From the IMG/VR virus record IMGVR_UViG_3300009790_000002, positions 1 to 29,323 of that record: a stretch of DNA of 29,323 nucleotides. The stretch is one strand, 5' to 3'. Position numbers and translations under genes: made by a program. The notes under the pieces are model-generated. The model worked only from the letters and a program-made list of their open reading frames with translations. It made no database searches and had not been told where the DNA came from. Below, piece by piece: positions 13,844 through 20,657 of this stretch (position 1 is its first letter; each line of letters begins with the position of its first letter). The stretch is from a virus.

Positions 13844-13990
13844 TTAACCTAAATTAAAAATAAAAGTAATAAATCCTAAATGGAGGTAGAAAGTATAATA
13901 ATTATCTTTTTTAGTTGGATTTACAAATTCATATCCAACCATAAAACCCTCATGAGGAAACTTTAGATTAATTAATAACTCCCATTCCAT
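13844..13990 (-). CDS. Small phage protein (48 aa) upstream of terminase
   Basis: ATG at 13990 and TAA at 13844, one base from the small terminase ATG. It begins MEWELLINLKFPHEGFMVGYEFV and ends YYTFYLHLGFITFIFNLG: strand-like N-terminus and a hydrophobic end. Short proteins with the pattern 'GF.VGY.F..P....Y.T..L.LGFI...' seem familiar from Bacteroidota phages. Only 24 nt separate its ATG from a TAACTTTG box, so it may be the first gene of the packaging operon. Function unknown. Confidence 0.65.
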   Translation of the reverse strand: MEWELLINLKFPHEGFMVGYEFVNPTKKDNYYTFYLHLGFITFIFNLG

Positions 13991-14014
13991 AAATAGGAAA
14001 ATTTATATTATATA

Positions 14015-14022
14015 CAAAGTTA
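14015..14022 (-). promoter_or_regulatory. TAnnTTTG box, candidate promoter of the packaging/head operon
   Basis: TAACTTTG followed by TA on the minus strand, directly after the primase-helicase stop at 14024. The leader of about 24 nt to the ATG at 13990 fits a normal promoter position. Confidence 0.5.
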
Positions 14023-14023
14023 A

Positions 14024-15682
14024 TTAATCTTTTTCAGTTATTATTACTTTAGTATCTCCATTTAAAACCCTATAAAATCCTCCATTAATAAAATCTGGTG
14101 CTATTTCAAATATACCTTGAGAACCATTCTCTCTTCTCTTAACTTTTTGTACATGAATCTGAATTAAATCAGATCCAAATTTAGTCCTGTTGCCTAATTT
14201 TCTAAAAACTGTTAAGCAATTAAAACTCTTATTAAAAAAATCTGCTGAAGATGATATATCATAAGGAGTAGGAACTTTATAGGTTTTATTAAAATATTCC
14301 ATTTTTCTAGGATGTGCCACTAAAAATAGATGTGTGTTAGTTTTTTGACAAAACTGAGTAATTCTACTTAATGTTTTTGATATATAAGATAAATTATATT
14401 GGTCCTCATGCTGTAATAAATTATAAGGATCTATAACACAAATATTAATTCCTTTTCTAAAAACTAAATCTTTAAACTTATCTAATATATTTTTAAGAGT
14501 TATATCTTCTAAATCTATTTTAATAAAAAAGAAATGATCTTCTATAAAATCTTTAGTTTTATTTAATAATTCTTTGTCGCAATTAGTAGAATTAATTTTA
14601 TTAGCCAGCCTTCTTATATGTGCCTCATAAGGAAAAGACTCAGGAGAGAACATAGCTATTTTATGACCATGCATTAAAGCCAGATTAACACAAATTTGAT
14701 CTAAAAAATCTGATTTTCCGCTATTAGGAATACCAGTAATTGTGGACCATTCTCCCATCATAACCTTAAAAACTGAATCAGATCCTAAGCCTATAGAATA
14801 GTTCTTTACGCCTTGATCCTCCCAGTTTAAAACATTATTCCAAATATTATCAATATTTACAACTCCCTCTAAAGGAAAATCTAAAGGATTATTTATTATT
14901 TCTCTAAGTTCAGTAGATCCTTTATTAATTAATACCTCATTTGCATCCTTATACTCTTTAAAATCTAAATACTGGCATCTATACTGCCCAAATCTTCTAG
15001 CCAATTCATGCCTTAGAGATAAGCCACTTACATCATTATCAGTACAAATTATTATTTTTTCTTTGTCTTTAAAATATTCCCAACAATTATCTAAATATTC
15101 TAACCTTTGTGAGCCTTTAGAGGCTCCATTAGGTACTGAACAAACTGAATAAATGCCTACCTCATGAAAAGAAAGAGCATCTATTTCGCCTTCTGTTACA
15201 TATATTGTAGTGCTATTTTTAATATTATCTAAACCATAGAAAATTAATTCTGCTCCTGATACTAGTTTAAAATTTTTATCAGCATCTCTATATTTAACAT
15301 TAACTAAATCCCCATCTCTATAGTAATTAAAATTAATAGCCGATCTTTTTCTTTTATTTTGAGCAAAATATTCTTTGCTTTCTGTTATTTTCCAATTAGC
15401 TAAAGTAGATTCCGTTATTGCCCTATCATCAAACCATTTTAATAATTTTTTAGAAAGTCCTGATCTATTTTCTACTGGTTTTACAAATTCTTTCTTTTCT
15501 TTTATTTTTACGTTTCCCTTCCATCCGCAATAATGACAATTATATAACCCTTTTAAAATATGAACCGATAAAGATTTATCAGTTTTATTTTTTCTGTTAT
15601 TACTACATTTAGGACATTTCAATTTTTGTTTTACAGCATTTCCAGCAGGAGTTATGCCTATTTCTATAAAATCTTCAAACAT
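14024..15682 (-). CDS. Primase-helicase, T7 gp4/Twinkle type
   Basis: 552 aa. The N-terminus has a zinc site, CPKC at 23-26 and CHYC at 49-52. The TOPRIM primase domain follows, with YVTEGEIDALSF (about 161-172) and IICTDNDVSGL (about 211-221). The RecA-like DnaB-type helicase has Walker A GIPNSGKS (317-324), FSPES (345-349), Walker B INICVIDPYN (412-421) and HLFLVAHPRK (451-460). One protein would unwind DNA and make primers at the phage fork. It is the last gene of the early block and is followed at once by a promoter-like box. Confidence 0.94.
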   Translation of the reverse strand: MFEDFIEIGITPAGNAVKQKLKCPKCSNNRKNKTDKSLSVHILKGLYNCHYCGWKGNVKIKEKKEFVKPVENRSGLSKKLLKWFDDRAITESTLANWKITESKEYFAQNKRKRSAINFNYYRDGDLVNVKYRDADKNFKLVSGAELIFYGLDNIKNSTTIYVTEGEIDALSFHEVGIYSVCSVPNGASKGSQRLEYLDNCWEYFKDKEKIIICTDNDVSGLSLRHELARRFGQYRCQYLDFKEYKDANEVLINKGSTELREIINNPLDFPLEGVVNIDNIWNNVLNWEDQGVKNYSIGLGSDSVFKVMMGEWSTITGIPNSGKSDFLDQICVNLALMHGHKIAMFSPESFPYEAHIRRLANKINSTNCDKELLNKTKDFIEDHFFFIKIDLEDITLKNILDKFKDLVFRKGINICVIDPYNLLQHEDQYNLSYISKTLSRITQFCQKTNTHLFLVAHPRKMEYFNKTYKVPTPYDISSSADFFNKSFNCLTVFRKLGNRTKFGSDLIQIHVQKVKRRENGSQGIFEIAPDFINGGFYRVLNGDTKVIITEKD

Positions 15683-15729
15683 AATTTTTCTTTTTTTGGT
15701 TAGTTTTTTTTATTTTTTTAATTGGTTTT

Positions 15730-16221
15730 TTATAATTTATCTACTTTAATTTTATAAGCTTCTAAATGCTGTATATCGGATTTTTTTACTAATAAACAGA
15801 GATCTTTTCTATTCCATTTTTTTCTAGTGTACCATCTATAATAGACTTTTAAGTCTGATTTTTGCTTAAATTGTCTAGCAAATTTCATTAAATTCTCTCT
15901 TTTATAAAAAATAAATTCGTTAATTTCTTTATAAAACATTACAATATATTTTGCCTTACCTAACAGCCATCCATCATGCCCATAATTTCCTTTTGCTTCA
16001 AGCCAAACCTGATCACAAAAATCTCTATGCTTTACATCATATCCTATCCCATTAATAAAAAAATCTATATGCTGATATTTATTTTCATTTACTGTAGCTC
16101 TTCTAATATTTTTAAAATTTGTATTTAGTTTGCCTAAAACATTAATAACATAGAGGAATAATTCTTCTGTAGAAGCGCCTGCTCTTCTTTGTTCTTTCAT
16201 TCTTTTGCTTTCGTAATTCAT
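15730..16221 (-). CDS. Probable PD-(D/E)XK-fold protein (163 aa)
   Basis: STEELFLYVINVLGK, then QHIDFFINGIGYDVKHRD, gives a possible nuclease signature: E20, D53, then D62-V-K64, with WLEAKG further on. The second half is basic and Trp/Tyr-rich (YYRWYTRKKWNRKD), which suits DNA binding. The start MNYESKRMKEQRR is at ATG 16221. It lies between a repeat-rich gap and the primase-helicase, so a role in replication or recombination, such as a resolvase or single-strand nuclease, is plausible. The fold assignment is mine from motifs and is weaker than for the other nucleases here. Confidence 0.55.
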   Translation of the reverse strand: MNYESKRMKEQRRAGASTEELFLYVINVLGKLNTNFKNIRRATVNENKYQHIDFFINGIGYDVKHRDFCDQVWLEAKGNYGHDGWLLGKAKYIVMFYKEINEFIFYKRENLMKFARQFKQKSDLKVYYRWYTRKKWNRKDLCLLVKKSDIQHLEAYKIKVDKL

Positions 16222-16311
16222 TTAGGCGTATATAATAGTATATATATTTTTTTATTTTAGGTATAATTGTATATTATATATAATAGTATATATTATATAA
16301 TTATATACTAT
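16222..16311. repeat. AT-only repeat and palindrome region; candidate replication origin or operator
   Basis: The 86-nt gap holds two exact copies of TATATAATAGTATATA (16229-16244 and 16277-16292). ATAGTATATA of the second copy is repeated inverted as TATATACTAT at 16302-16311, forming a 10-bp palindrome with 9-nt spacer. Direct plus inverted repeats in an easily melted region beside genes for a DnaA-like protein and a primase-helicase suit an origin. A regulatory operator is the alternative. Confidence 0.45.
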
Positions 16312-16559
16312 GCTTTTTTAACTGTTCTTTTTAAGTTTTTTAGAAAATCCATAAACTCCTCATAAAGATATATTACCTCTGGAGTAGTTATTAATTCATC
16401 TCCAAACTTTTCAAATAAAACTTGCAGCAATATTTCAAACTCATTCTCATTAGCTAATCCGATAAAAGAATAATTAGTAATATTAGAGAAGTTATTACTA
16501 TTAGAAAATCTAATTTTTTGCCTCTCTTGATCCCAGAAAATCATCCTTTTTTTAAACAT
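16308..16559 (-). CDS. Hypothetical protein (83 aa)
   Basis: MFKKRMIFWDQERQKIRFSNSNN at the start, then FIGLANENEFEILLQVLFEKFGDEL and a helical end (EEFMDFLKNLKRTVKKA). Start ATG at 16559 overlaps the VRR-NUC stop by 8 nt; its stop lies in the right arm of the AT palindrome. Soluble and probably helical in its second half. No family is recognised. It is probably an accessory to the adjacent nuclease or replication proteins, judged only by position. Confidence 0.6.
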   Translation of the reverse strand: MFKKRMIFWDQERQKIRFSNSNNFSNITNYSFIGLANENEFEILLQVLFEKFGDELITTPEVIYLYEEFMDFLKNLKRTVKKA

Positions 16560-16923
16560 TTTTCATGTAATTATCTATTCGATCCAAAATTTCATCCAGC
16601 GAATTACTCCAAAATACCTCCCAATTTCTATTTTCAAGCTCTCTAAGGCACTTTTTTTGGTTCTCTGTGGGTTTGTTATACCCTGCTTTAATTTCTATCG
16701 CTAAACCGCTTAAATTTGATTTAGGATCAAAAATCATAACATCAGGCATTCCAGCTACTGCTCCCAAAATTTTAAATTTATATTGTTCAAACCTTGTTCT
16801 CTTGCCTTCATTTGGTATATGTACAACAAAACATTGAGGATATTGAGCCTTTATATAGTTCATAACCGCAATTTGAATCTTGTCCTCTTTTGTTAAATAT
16901 TTTTGGTAAGGGTTTATACTCAT
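16552..16923 (-). CDS. VRR-NUC domain nuclease
   Basis: 123 aa, all of it the VRR-NUC fold of the PD-(D/E)XK superfamily: EDKIQIAVMNYIKAQYP (E13), VVHIPNEGKRT, GAVAGMPDVMIFDP (D61), LAIEIKAG (E77, K79), KPTENQKKCLRELENRNW (Q89) and WSNSLDEILDRI. Stand-alone VRR-NUC proteins are common in phages and are thought to act on flaps or junctions. The first 38 or so codons are also read in another frame by the DnaA-like gene (116-nt overlap). The first conserved Glu sits inside this overlap, so the start cannot be moved past it. Confidence 0.92.
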   Translation of the reverse strand: MSINPYQKYLTKEDKIQIAVMNYIKAQYPQCFVVHIPNEGKRTRFEQYKFKILGAVAGMPDVMIFDPKSNLSGLAIEIKAGYNKPTENQKKCLRELENRNWEVFWSNSLDEILDRIDNYMKNV

Positions 16924-17290
16924 AATCTACATTTACATCAGACTCAAAATAATTTTCAGCTAGATTAATATAATCTTTTGCCTTAATTAATTCTTTTACA
17001 TCTTTAGATATTTCTTCAAATTTCGTAAAATAATTAATATCTTGAGTCAAAAGGCTATCTAATTGTCTTATACTATGCAATACTGTAGCATGATTTAATT
17101 TACAATTAGGAAGAGAATTTCCTATAGATCTTAAAGTCCTTCCTGGAGAAATTAATTTAAGCATAGCAAAATAAATTCTTCTAGCATCTATTATCCATCT
17201 CAGTCTAGATCTTTTATCAATATCTACCCTAAAAGTATTATTAACAATATTTTTTATAGTAGAATCTAAATCTTTAATATCTTTTTTCAT
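16808..17290 (-). CDS. DnaA domain IV-like DNA-binding protein
   Basis: 160 aa. Residues about 28-80 resemble the DNA-binding domain IV of DnaA: DARRIYFAMLKLISPGRTLRSIGNSLP followed by NHATVLHSIRQLDSLL, near the DnaA signature DH.TVl.a...i. There is no ATPase domain, so it cannot be a full initiator. It could bind the phage origin or titrate host DnaA sites. The last 39 codons overlap the VRR-NUC gene out of frame and look like a non-conserved extension (YKGSISSMFCCTYTK). Confidence 0.8.
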   Translation of the reverse strand: MKKDIKDLDSTIKNIVNNTFRVDIDKRSRLRWIIDARRIYFAMLKLISPGRTLRSIGNSLPNCKLNHATVLHSIRQLDSLLTQDINYFTKFEEISKDVKELIKAKDYINLAENYFESDVNVDYEYKPLPKIFNKRGQDSNCGYELYKGSISSMFCCTYTK

Positions 17291-17292
17291 GT

Positions 17293-17469
17293 CTATATTG
17301 GCATTATTTTATATCCGAAAGGATTAAAGATTAAATTTAATATCCAAAATATAAGTATATAAATAGGTATTTCAATTAAAAGTTGTAACCATAAAGGTTG
17401 CTTTAATTTCCATTGTCTAAATTTATTTTTACTTATTTTTTCTAAAAAATTATTATATATTTTTTTCAT
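17293..17469 (-). CDS. Small membrane protein (58 aa) in early block
   Basis: ATG at 17469 and TAG at 17293, two bases before the DnaA-like ATG at 17290 and 5 nt after the exonuclease stop. It begins MKKIYNNFLEKISKNKFRQW, with a basic N-terminus, then a strongly hydrophobic helix (about residues 28-47, LQLLIEIPIYILIFWILNL) and ends NPFGYKIMPI. One transmembrane span with a basic cytosolic tail is likely. Membrane proteins inside replication blocks may anchor the replisome or act in superinfection exclusion. Function not known. Confidence 0.6.
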   Translation of the reverse strand: MKKIYNNFLEKISKNKFRQWKLKQPLWLQLLIEIPIYILIFWILNLIFNPFGYKIMPI

Positions 17470-17474
17470 AATTT

Positions 17475-18275
17475 TTATAATAATAAAGATCCGTCAAATA
17501 AAAGATCATTGTCTTTAAATCTATTTTCCTCTCCAGTTTCTAAATAGTGTTTCCATTCATTTATAGCATACTTATAAGCTTTTCTCCCATCATTTATCTG
17601 TTTATTATTTAAAGTAGTTACAACTATTCTAAAAGGGTAGTTTTTCTCCATCCAAATAAATTTAAAATTATCTGGATCTATAGATAGCATATCACTATAA
17701 AAAACAGCTTGTAGATTATAGGCAAAATTCCAAACATGAGAATTAAATTGCTTTGCTCCAAAGCCATCAGTATAATTAAAAGAAGCAGATTTTATATCTG
17801 ATATAAAACCATCTCCTAATAAATCTGGTCTTACTCTAACATCTACTCCATCATAGTTTAAATAGTGAGATAATTCAGCTTCTCCTACTAAATATTCTTT
17901 AGCTAAAACGCTCATAGGGAGGCTTTTATCATTTAGATTAGTTTCTAAACCTTTTAAAATTAAATGATCTTCATAACTAACTAATTTTCTGCCTTCAGAT
18001 TGATCTAAATAACCATTATAAATAGCTTTTCCTTCTTTAGTTCTTTTATCTACCTTCTGATCTAAACAATAATAGTTCTTATTAAATTCTTCAGGTTCTA
18101 AAAAAAACTCATGAATTAAACTTCCTAAAAAATATGCAGGTTTATCTTGATAGATTTTCCTATTATAATCAAAAACGCTAGTGAGAAAAATACTTTTTAA
18201 CCCACTAGCGCTAATTGATTTGCTTGTATGATACTGCTTGTTAGTATCTTTTTTTACAACCAAATTTTTAATCAT
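17475..18275 (-). CDS. RecE/DUF3799-like exonuclease (PD-(D/E)XK)
   Basis: 266 aa. QYHTSKSISASGLKSI at the start, FLGSLIHEFFLEP (H55), VGEAELSHYL (E133), VRVRPDLLG (D151), ISDIKSAS (D160, K162) and NLQAVFYSDML (Q189) give the full set of motifs of the RecE-type/PDDEXK_1-like phage exonuclease family. It would resect double-stranded ends to leave single strands for the annealing protein encoded two genes upstream. The SSB-like gene lies between the two. Together they make a Red-like recombination module. Start ATG at 18275 follows 11 nt after the SSB-like stop. Confidence 0.9.
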   Translation of the reverse strand: MIKNLVVKKDTNKQYHTSKSISASGLKSIFLTSVFDYNRKIYQDKPAYFLGSLIHEFFLEPEEFNKNYYCLDQKVDKRTKEGKAIYNGYLDQSEGRKLVSYEDHLILKGLETNLNDKSLPMSVLAKEYLVGEAELSHYLNYDGVDVRVRPDLLGDGFISDIKSASFNYTDGFGAKQFNSHVWNFAYNLQAVFYSDMLSIDPDNFKFIWMEKNYPFRIVVTTLNNKQINDGRKAYKYAINEWKHYLETGEENRFKDNDLLFDGSLLL

Positions 18276-18286
18276 GTTATTTAATT

Positions 18287-18556
18287 TTAAAATGGAGAAT
18301 CATCATTATCCGCTCCTCCCATTCCATCAGGTCTGAGGGTGCAAATATTAATTTTAGAATCTTTAGGATCTTCTGCATCTTTATTCCAGAAAGTAATAGA
18401 TATATTTCCTTCTGCCCATTTTGCGCCTTGTACTTGTATTTGATTTCCGTACTCCTTATGCTTCCTTATGGCTTCAGGAATTTTTTTTATTTTATCTAAG
18501 TTATCTGTTTGTATGTATCCCCAGTATTTTTCTACTGGTCCATTGTTTTTACTCAT
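18287..18556 (-). CDS. Small SSB-like protein with acidic DDSPF tail
   Basis: 89 aa beginning MSKNNGPVEKYWGYIQTDN and ending GGADNDDSPF. The tail is like the C-terminal DDDIPF tip of bacterial SSB, which docks partner proteins. The body (NQIQVQGAKWAEGNISITFWNKDA) is strand-rich and could be a shortened OB-like fold, though I do not recognise a named family. Between the exonuclease and annealing genes, ssDNA binding with recruitment of recombination partners is the obvious hypothesis. Confidence 0.6.
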   Translation of the reverse strand: MSKNNGPVEKYWGYIQTDNLDKIKKIPEAIRKHKEYGNQIQVQGAKWAEGNISITFWNKDAEDPKDSKINICTLRPDGMGGADNDDSPF

Positions 18557-18576
18557 AGTTTTAAATTTTAAATTAA

Positions 18577-19128
18577 TTAATTGTTTTTAGTGTGTAATTT
18601 AGTTAGAGCTTGAGTTTGTTCTATTGTAAGCTCTCTGGTTTGAATGGCTTTTCTAGCCAAATCTTTATCTTTTTTTTGATAAAGTTTATTATATTCAGTA
18701 TCTGAGATATAATCTTTTTCTCTAGTCCATGCATTTAATCCTAAACCATGTAAAGCGCAGCCTTTTGCTAATGCTCTCATAATTGTATTAACTACATCTG
18801 TAGAATTAATATTTTCTTTTGGAATTGAGTTATTTCTGTTATCCATTATGGCTAAATCTACTATATGAGATATATTATTAACTGTAACTTTAACCACAAC
18901 CCAACCAGAATTATCATTAGTAAAATAATTATAATTGTTTGTCTTATCTCTAATAACTCTATAATTAGACTCAGGATGTTTTAATTTTAATCTATCCCAT
19001 GCCTTAGCCCAATTTAAATAATCTAAACCGCCTTTTTGTTCAAAGTGATTTCTTACTGGTATTTCTCTAAGATTTAGATAATAATTATTATCATCATCTT
19101 CTTTGATGTTTTTTTTGTTTTTTTCCAT
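18577..19128 (-). CDS. Single-strand annealing protein, Sak3/DUF1071-like
   Basis: 183 aa. After an acidic start, GGLDYLNWAKAWDRLKLKHPE (about residues 33-53), SGWVVVKVTVNNISHIVDLAIMDN and TDVVNTIMRALAKGCALHGLGLN follow the pattern of DUF1071 phage annealing proteins (L.YLSWAwAW ... V...  ... LPVMD ... iN.timR.l.KnlA.fGLGL). These Sak3-type recombinases anneal single strands in phage recombination. The C-terminal part, QTRELTIEQTQALTKLH, is helical. It is one of the first early genes, before SSB-like and exonuclease genes. Confidence 0.88.
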   Translation of the reverse strand: MEKNKKNIKEDDDNNYYLNLREIPVRNHFEQKGGLDYLNWAKAWDRLKLKHPESNYRVIRDKTNNYNYFTNDNSGWVVVKVTVNNISHIVDLAIMDNRNNSIPKENINSTDVVNTIMRALAKGCALHGLGLNAWTREKDYISDTEYNKLYQKKDKDLARKAIQTRELTIEQTQALTKLHTKNN

Positions 19129-19142
19129 TTGATTTTTTTTTG

Positions 19143-19328
19143 TTAATATTCTAATTTAAATCCTAACTCATTTAGTTTTTTAATGTTTCCAATAGTAAAT
19201 TTATCAGGATCTTTTATACGAGTTTGAAGTGTAGGAGCTGAGATAGATAATTCTTTTGCTATATTTTGTTTACTCATCTTCAATTTTAGCCTTTCAATAT
19301 CAAAAGCTAAATTAAAATTTTCTTCCAT
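19143..19328 (-). CDS. Small helix-turn-helix DNA-binding protein, Xre/Cro-like (61 aa)
   Basis: MEENFNLAFDIERLKLKMSKQNIAKELSISAPTLQTRIKDP: the segment SKQNIAKELSISAPTLQTRI is a classic helix-turn-helix of the Cro/C1 type. The rest (DKFTIGNIKKLNELGF) completes the five-helix fold. It is the first gene of the early block and has a TAnnTTTG box 18 nt upstream, so it probably controls early transcription, perhaps its own. No opposing repressor or integrase gene exists in the genome, so a lysogeny switch is not supported. Confidence 0.8.
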   Translation of the reverse strand: MEENFNLAFDIERLKLKMSKQNIAKELSISAPTLQTRIKDPDKFTIGNIKKLNELGFKLEY

Positions 19329-19346
19329 AGTTGTTATAAATTTCTA

Positions 19347-19354
19347 CAAATATA
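19347..19354 (-). promoter_or_regulatory. TAnnTTTG box, candidate early promoter
   Basis: TATATTTG followed by TA on the minus strand, 18 nt before the ATG at 19328, in an AT-only gap after the last tail gene. The next TTTG upstream lies 31 nt away, too far for a regular -33 box. Confidence 0.5.
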
Positions 19355-19380
19355 AAAAAAATTAATAAAATAAAAAAATA

Positions 19381-20655
19381 TTATTCAAATTGAGTTACAT
19401 AAGTTGTGCCAGTATCACAATCTTGATTAGCGACATGCATAGAAATTACTGCTTCAGCAGATTTAACTTTAAATTTTAAGGTGTCTAAATAACAACTCTG
19501 AAAATCTTGATAAACATTATTACCAAAATCTAAATGTATTTTATTATACAAGCTAATAGGATCATCAGCAAAAAGAGCATTATCTCTAAAGGTTCCCTCA
19601 TATCTAGTTAAATAATTTCTGCTATCATTTATCATCTCTGCTGATATACATTGTTCTAATTTTTTACCTACTGAATCCCTTTCTCTTTTAAAATCTCCTT
19701 CTATTTTACCTATAAAAAAATCAGTATCATCAGCTTCATTAGACAAAATTAAATCATCATGGTCATACTCAGCAGTATAATTCCCATTATTTGTTATTTG
19801 TTCTCTAGTAGATACTATTTTATCTCCTTCTAACTCATAAGATTCAGCTATATAAAAATTATCTATGAATAGTTTAGAGAAGCCTCCAGTACCCAGCCCT
19901 ACTCTTCTAATTTTATTAATAGAGATAGTCATAAACACATCACTATCTACAGAAGATGAAGAATAAGGCTCTATATCTACGCTTATTTTTCCCCATGCAT
20001 TAACTGTAGAGGTTTGATTTTCTTTTACTGACTGATCTGAAGAAGAAGAAGGAAAATTCTCCCATTTTTGTTCTTCAAAATTATAATGCTTTAATTCACT
20101 AGAAGAGCTATAAGATTCATCTAAACTAGCTTTTAAATTTAGAAAGAATTGATCTGTGCTATCTGTAGTAGCTATATAATAATTAAAGACTACTGTTAAT
20201 TTTTTTCTTTGTTTTATCTTATTATGCTCTTGATTTAAAGATATAGTAGCTAGATTAGTACCTGACTGATCTAAATTAGTAGAAACAAAATATCTATTTC
20301 CAGACAAAGCTTTAACATTTTCAGTAGCATCTGTTTGAATTTGATTTATTAAACCGCTTCCTGGAGTAGCTAAAATAAATCTATCATTTAAAGAAGAGTG
20401 TAAAAAATGAGCGTTTTCATTTTGAATAGATAATCTATTTAGATTAGTTTTTATATTAACTCTCTTTAAAGGTTTGTCTAATAATTTAACTAAATCTTTT
20501 CCTTTTGGTATAATTTTTTCAGGACACTTTTTAGCTACATTTTGAGTTTCTGTTTGCAGGTATGTACCATCATAATCAAAAACTTTAAAATCTATATTTT
20601 CTTTAGATCCTTCTAAATATTCTATTTGTTTATTTTTAATATTAGTATTTGCCAT
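19381..20655 (-). CDS. Distal tail / minor tail protein (424 aa)
   Basis: A mostly beta protein. KENIDFKVFDYDGTYLQTETQ starts the chain, then a region of Ser-rich loops (PSSSSDQSV, YSSSSVDSDV) inside a possible carbohydrate-binding-like beta sandwich (about residues 140-260). A second part has YRTRYEGTF-like strands (SRNYLTRYEGTFRDNALFADDPISLYNKIHLDFGNN) and ends CDTGTTYVTQFE. It is the last tail gene, after the tape measure and 730-aa baseplate gene. Host-contact or baseplate role inferred by order and composition. Confidence 0.7.
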   Translation of the reverse strand: MANTNIKNKQIEYLEGSKENIDFKVFDYDGTYLQTETQNVAKKCPEKIIPKGKDLVKLLDKPLKRVNIKTNLNRLSIQNENAHFLHSSLNDRFILATPGSGLINQIQTDATENVKALSGNRYFVSTNLDQSGTNLATISLNQEHNKIKQRKKLTVVFNYYIATTDSTDQFFLNLKASLDESYSSSSELKHYNFEEQKWENFPSSSSDQSVKENQTSTVNAWGKISVDIEPYSSSSVDSDVFMTISINKIRRVGLGTGGFSKLFIDNFYIAESYELEGDKIVSTREQITNNGNYTAEYDHDDLILSNEADDTDFFIGKIEGDFKRERDSVGKKLEQCISAEMINDSRNYLTRYEGTFRDNALFADDPISLYNKIHLDFGNNVYQDFQSCYLDTLKFKVKSAEAVISMHVANQDCDTGTTYVTQFE

Positions 20656-20657
20656 AA

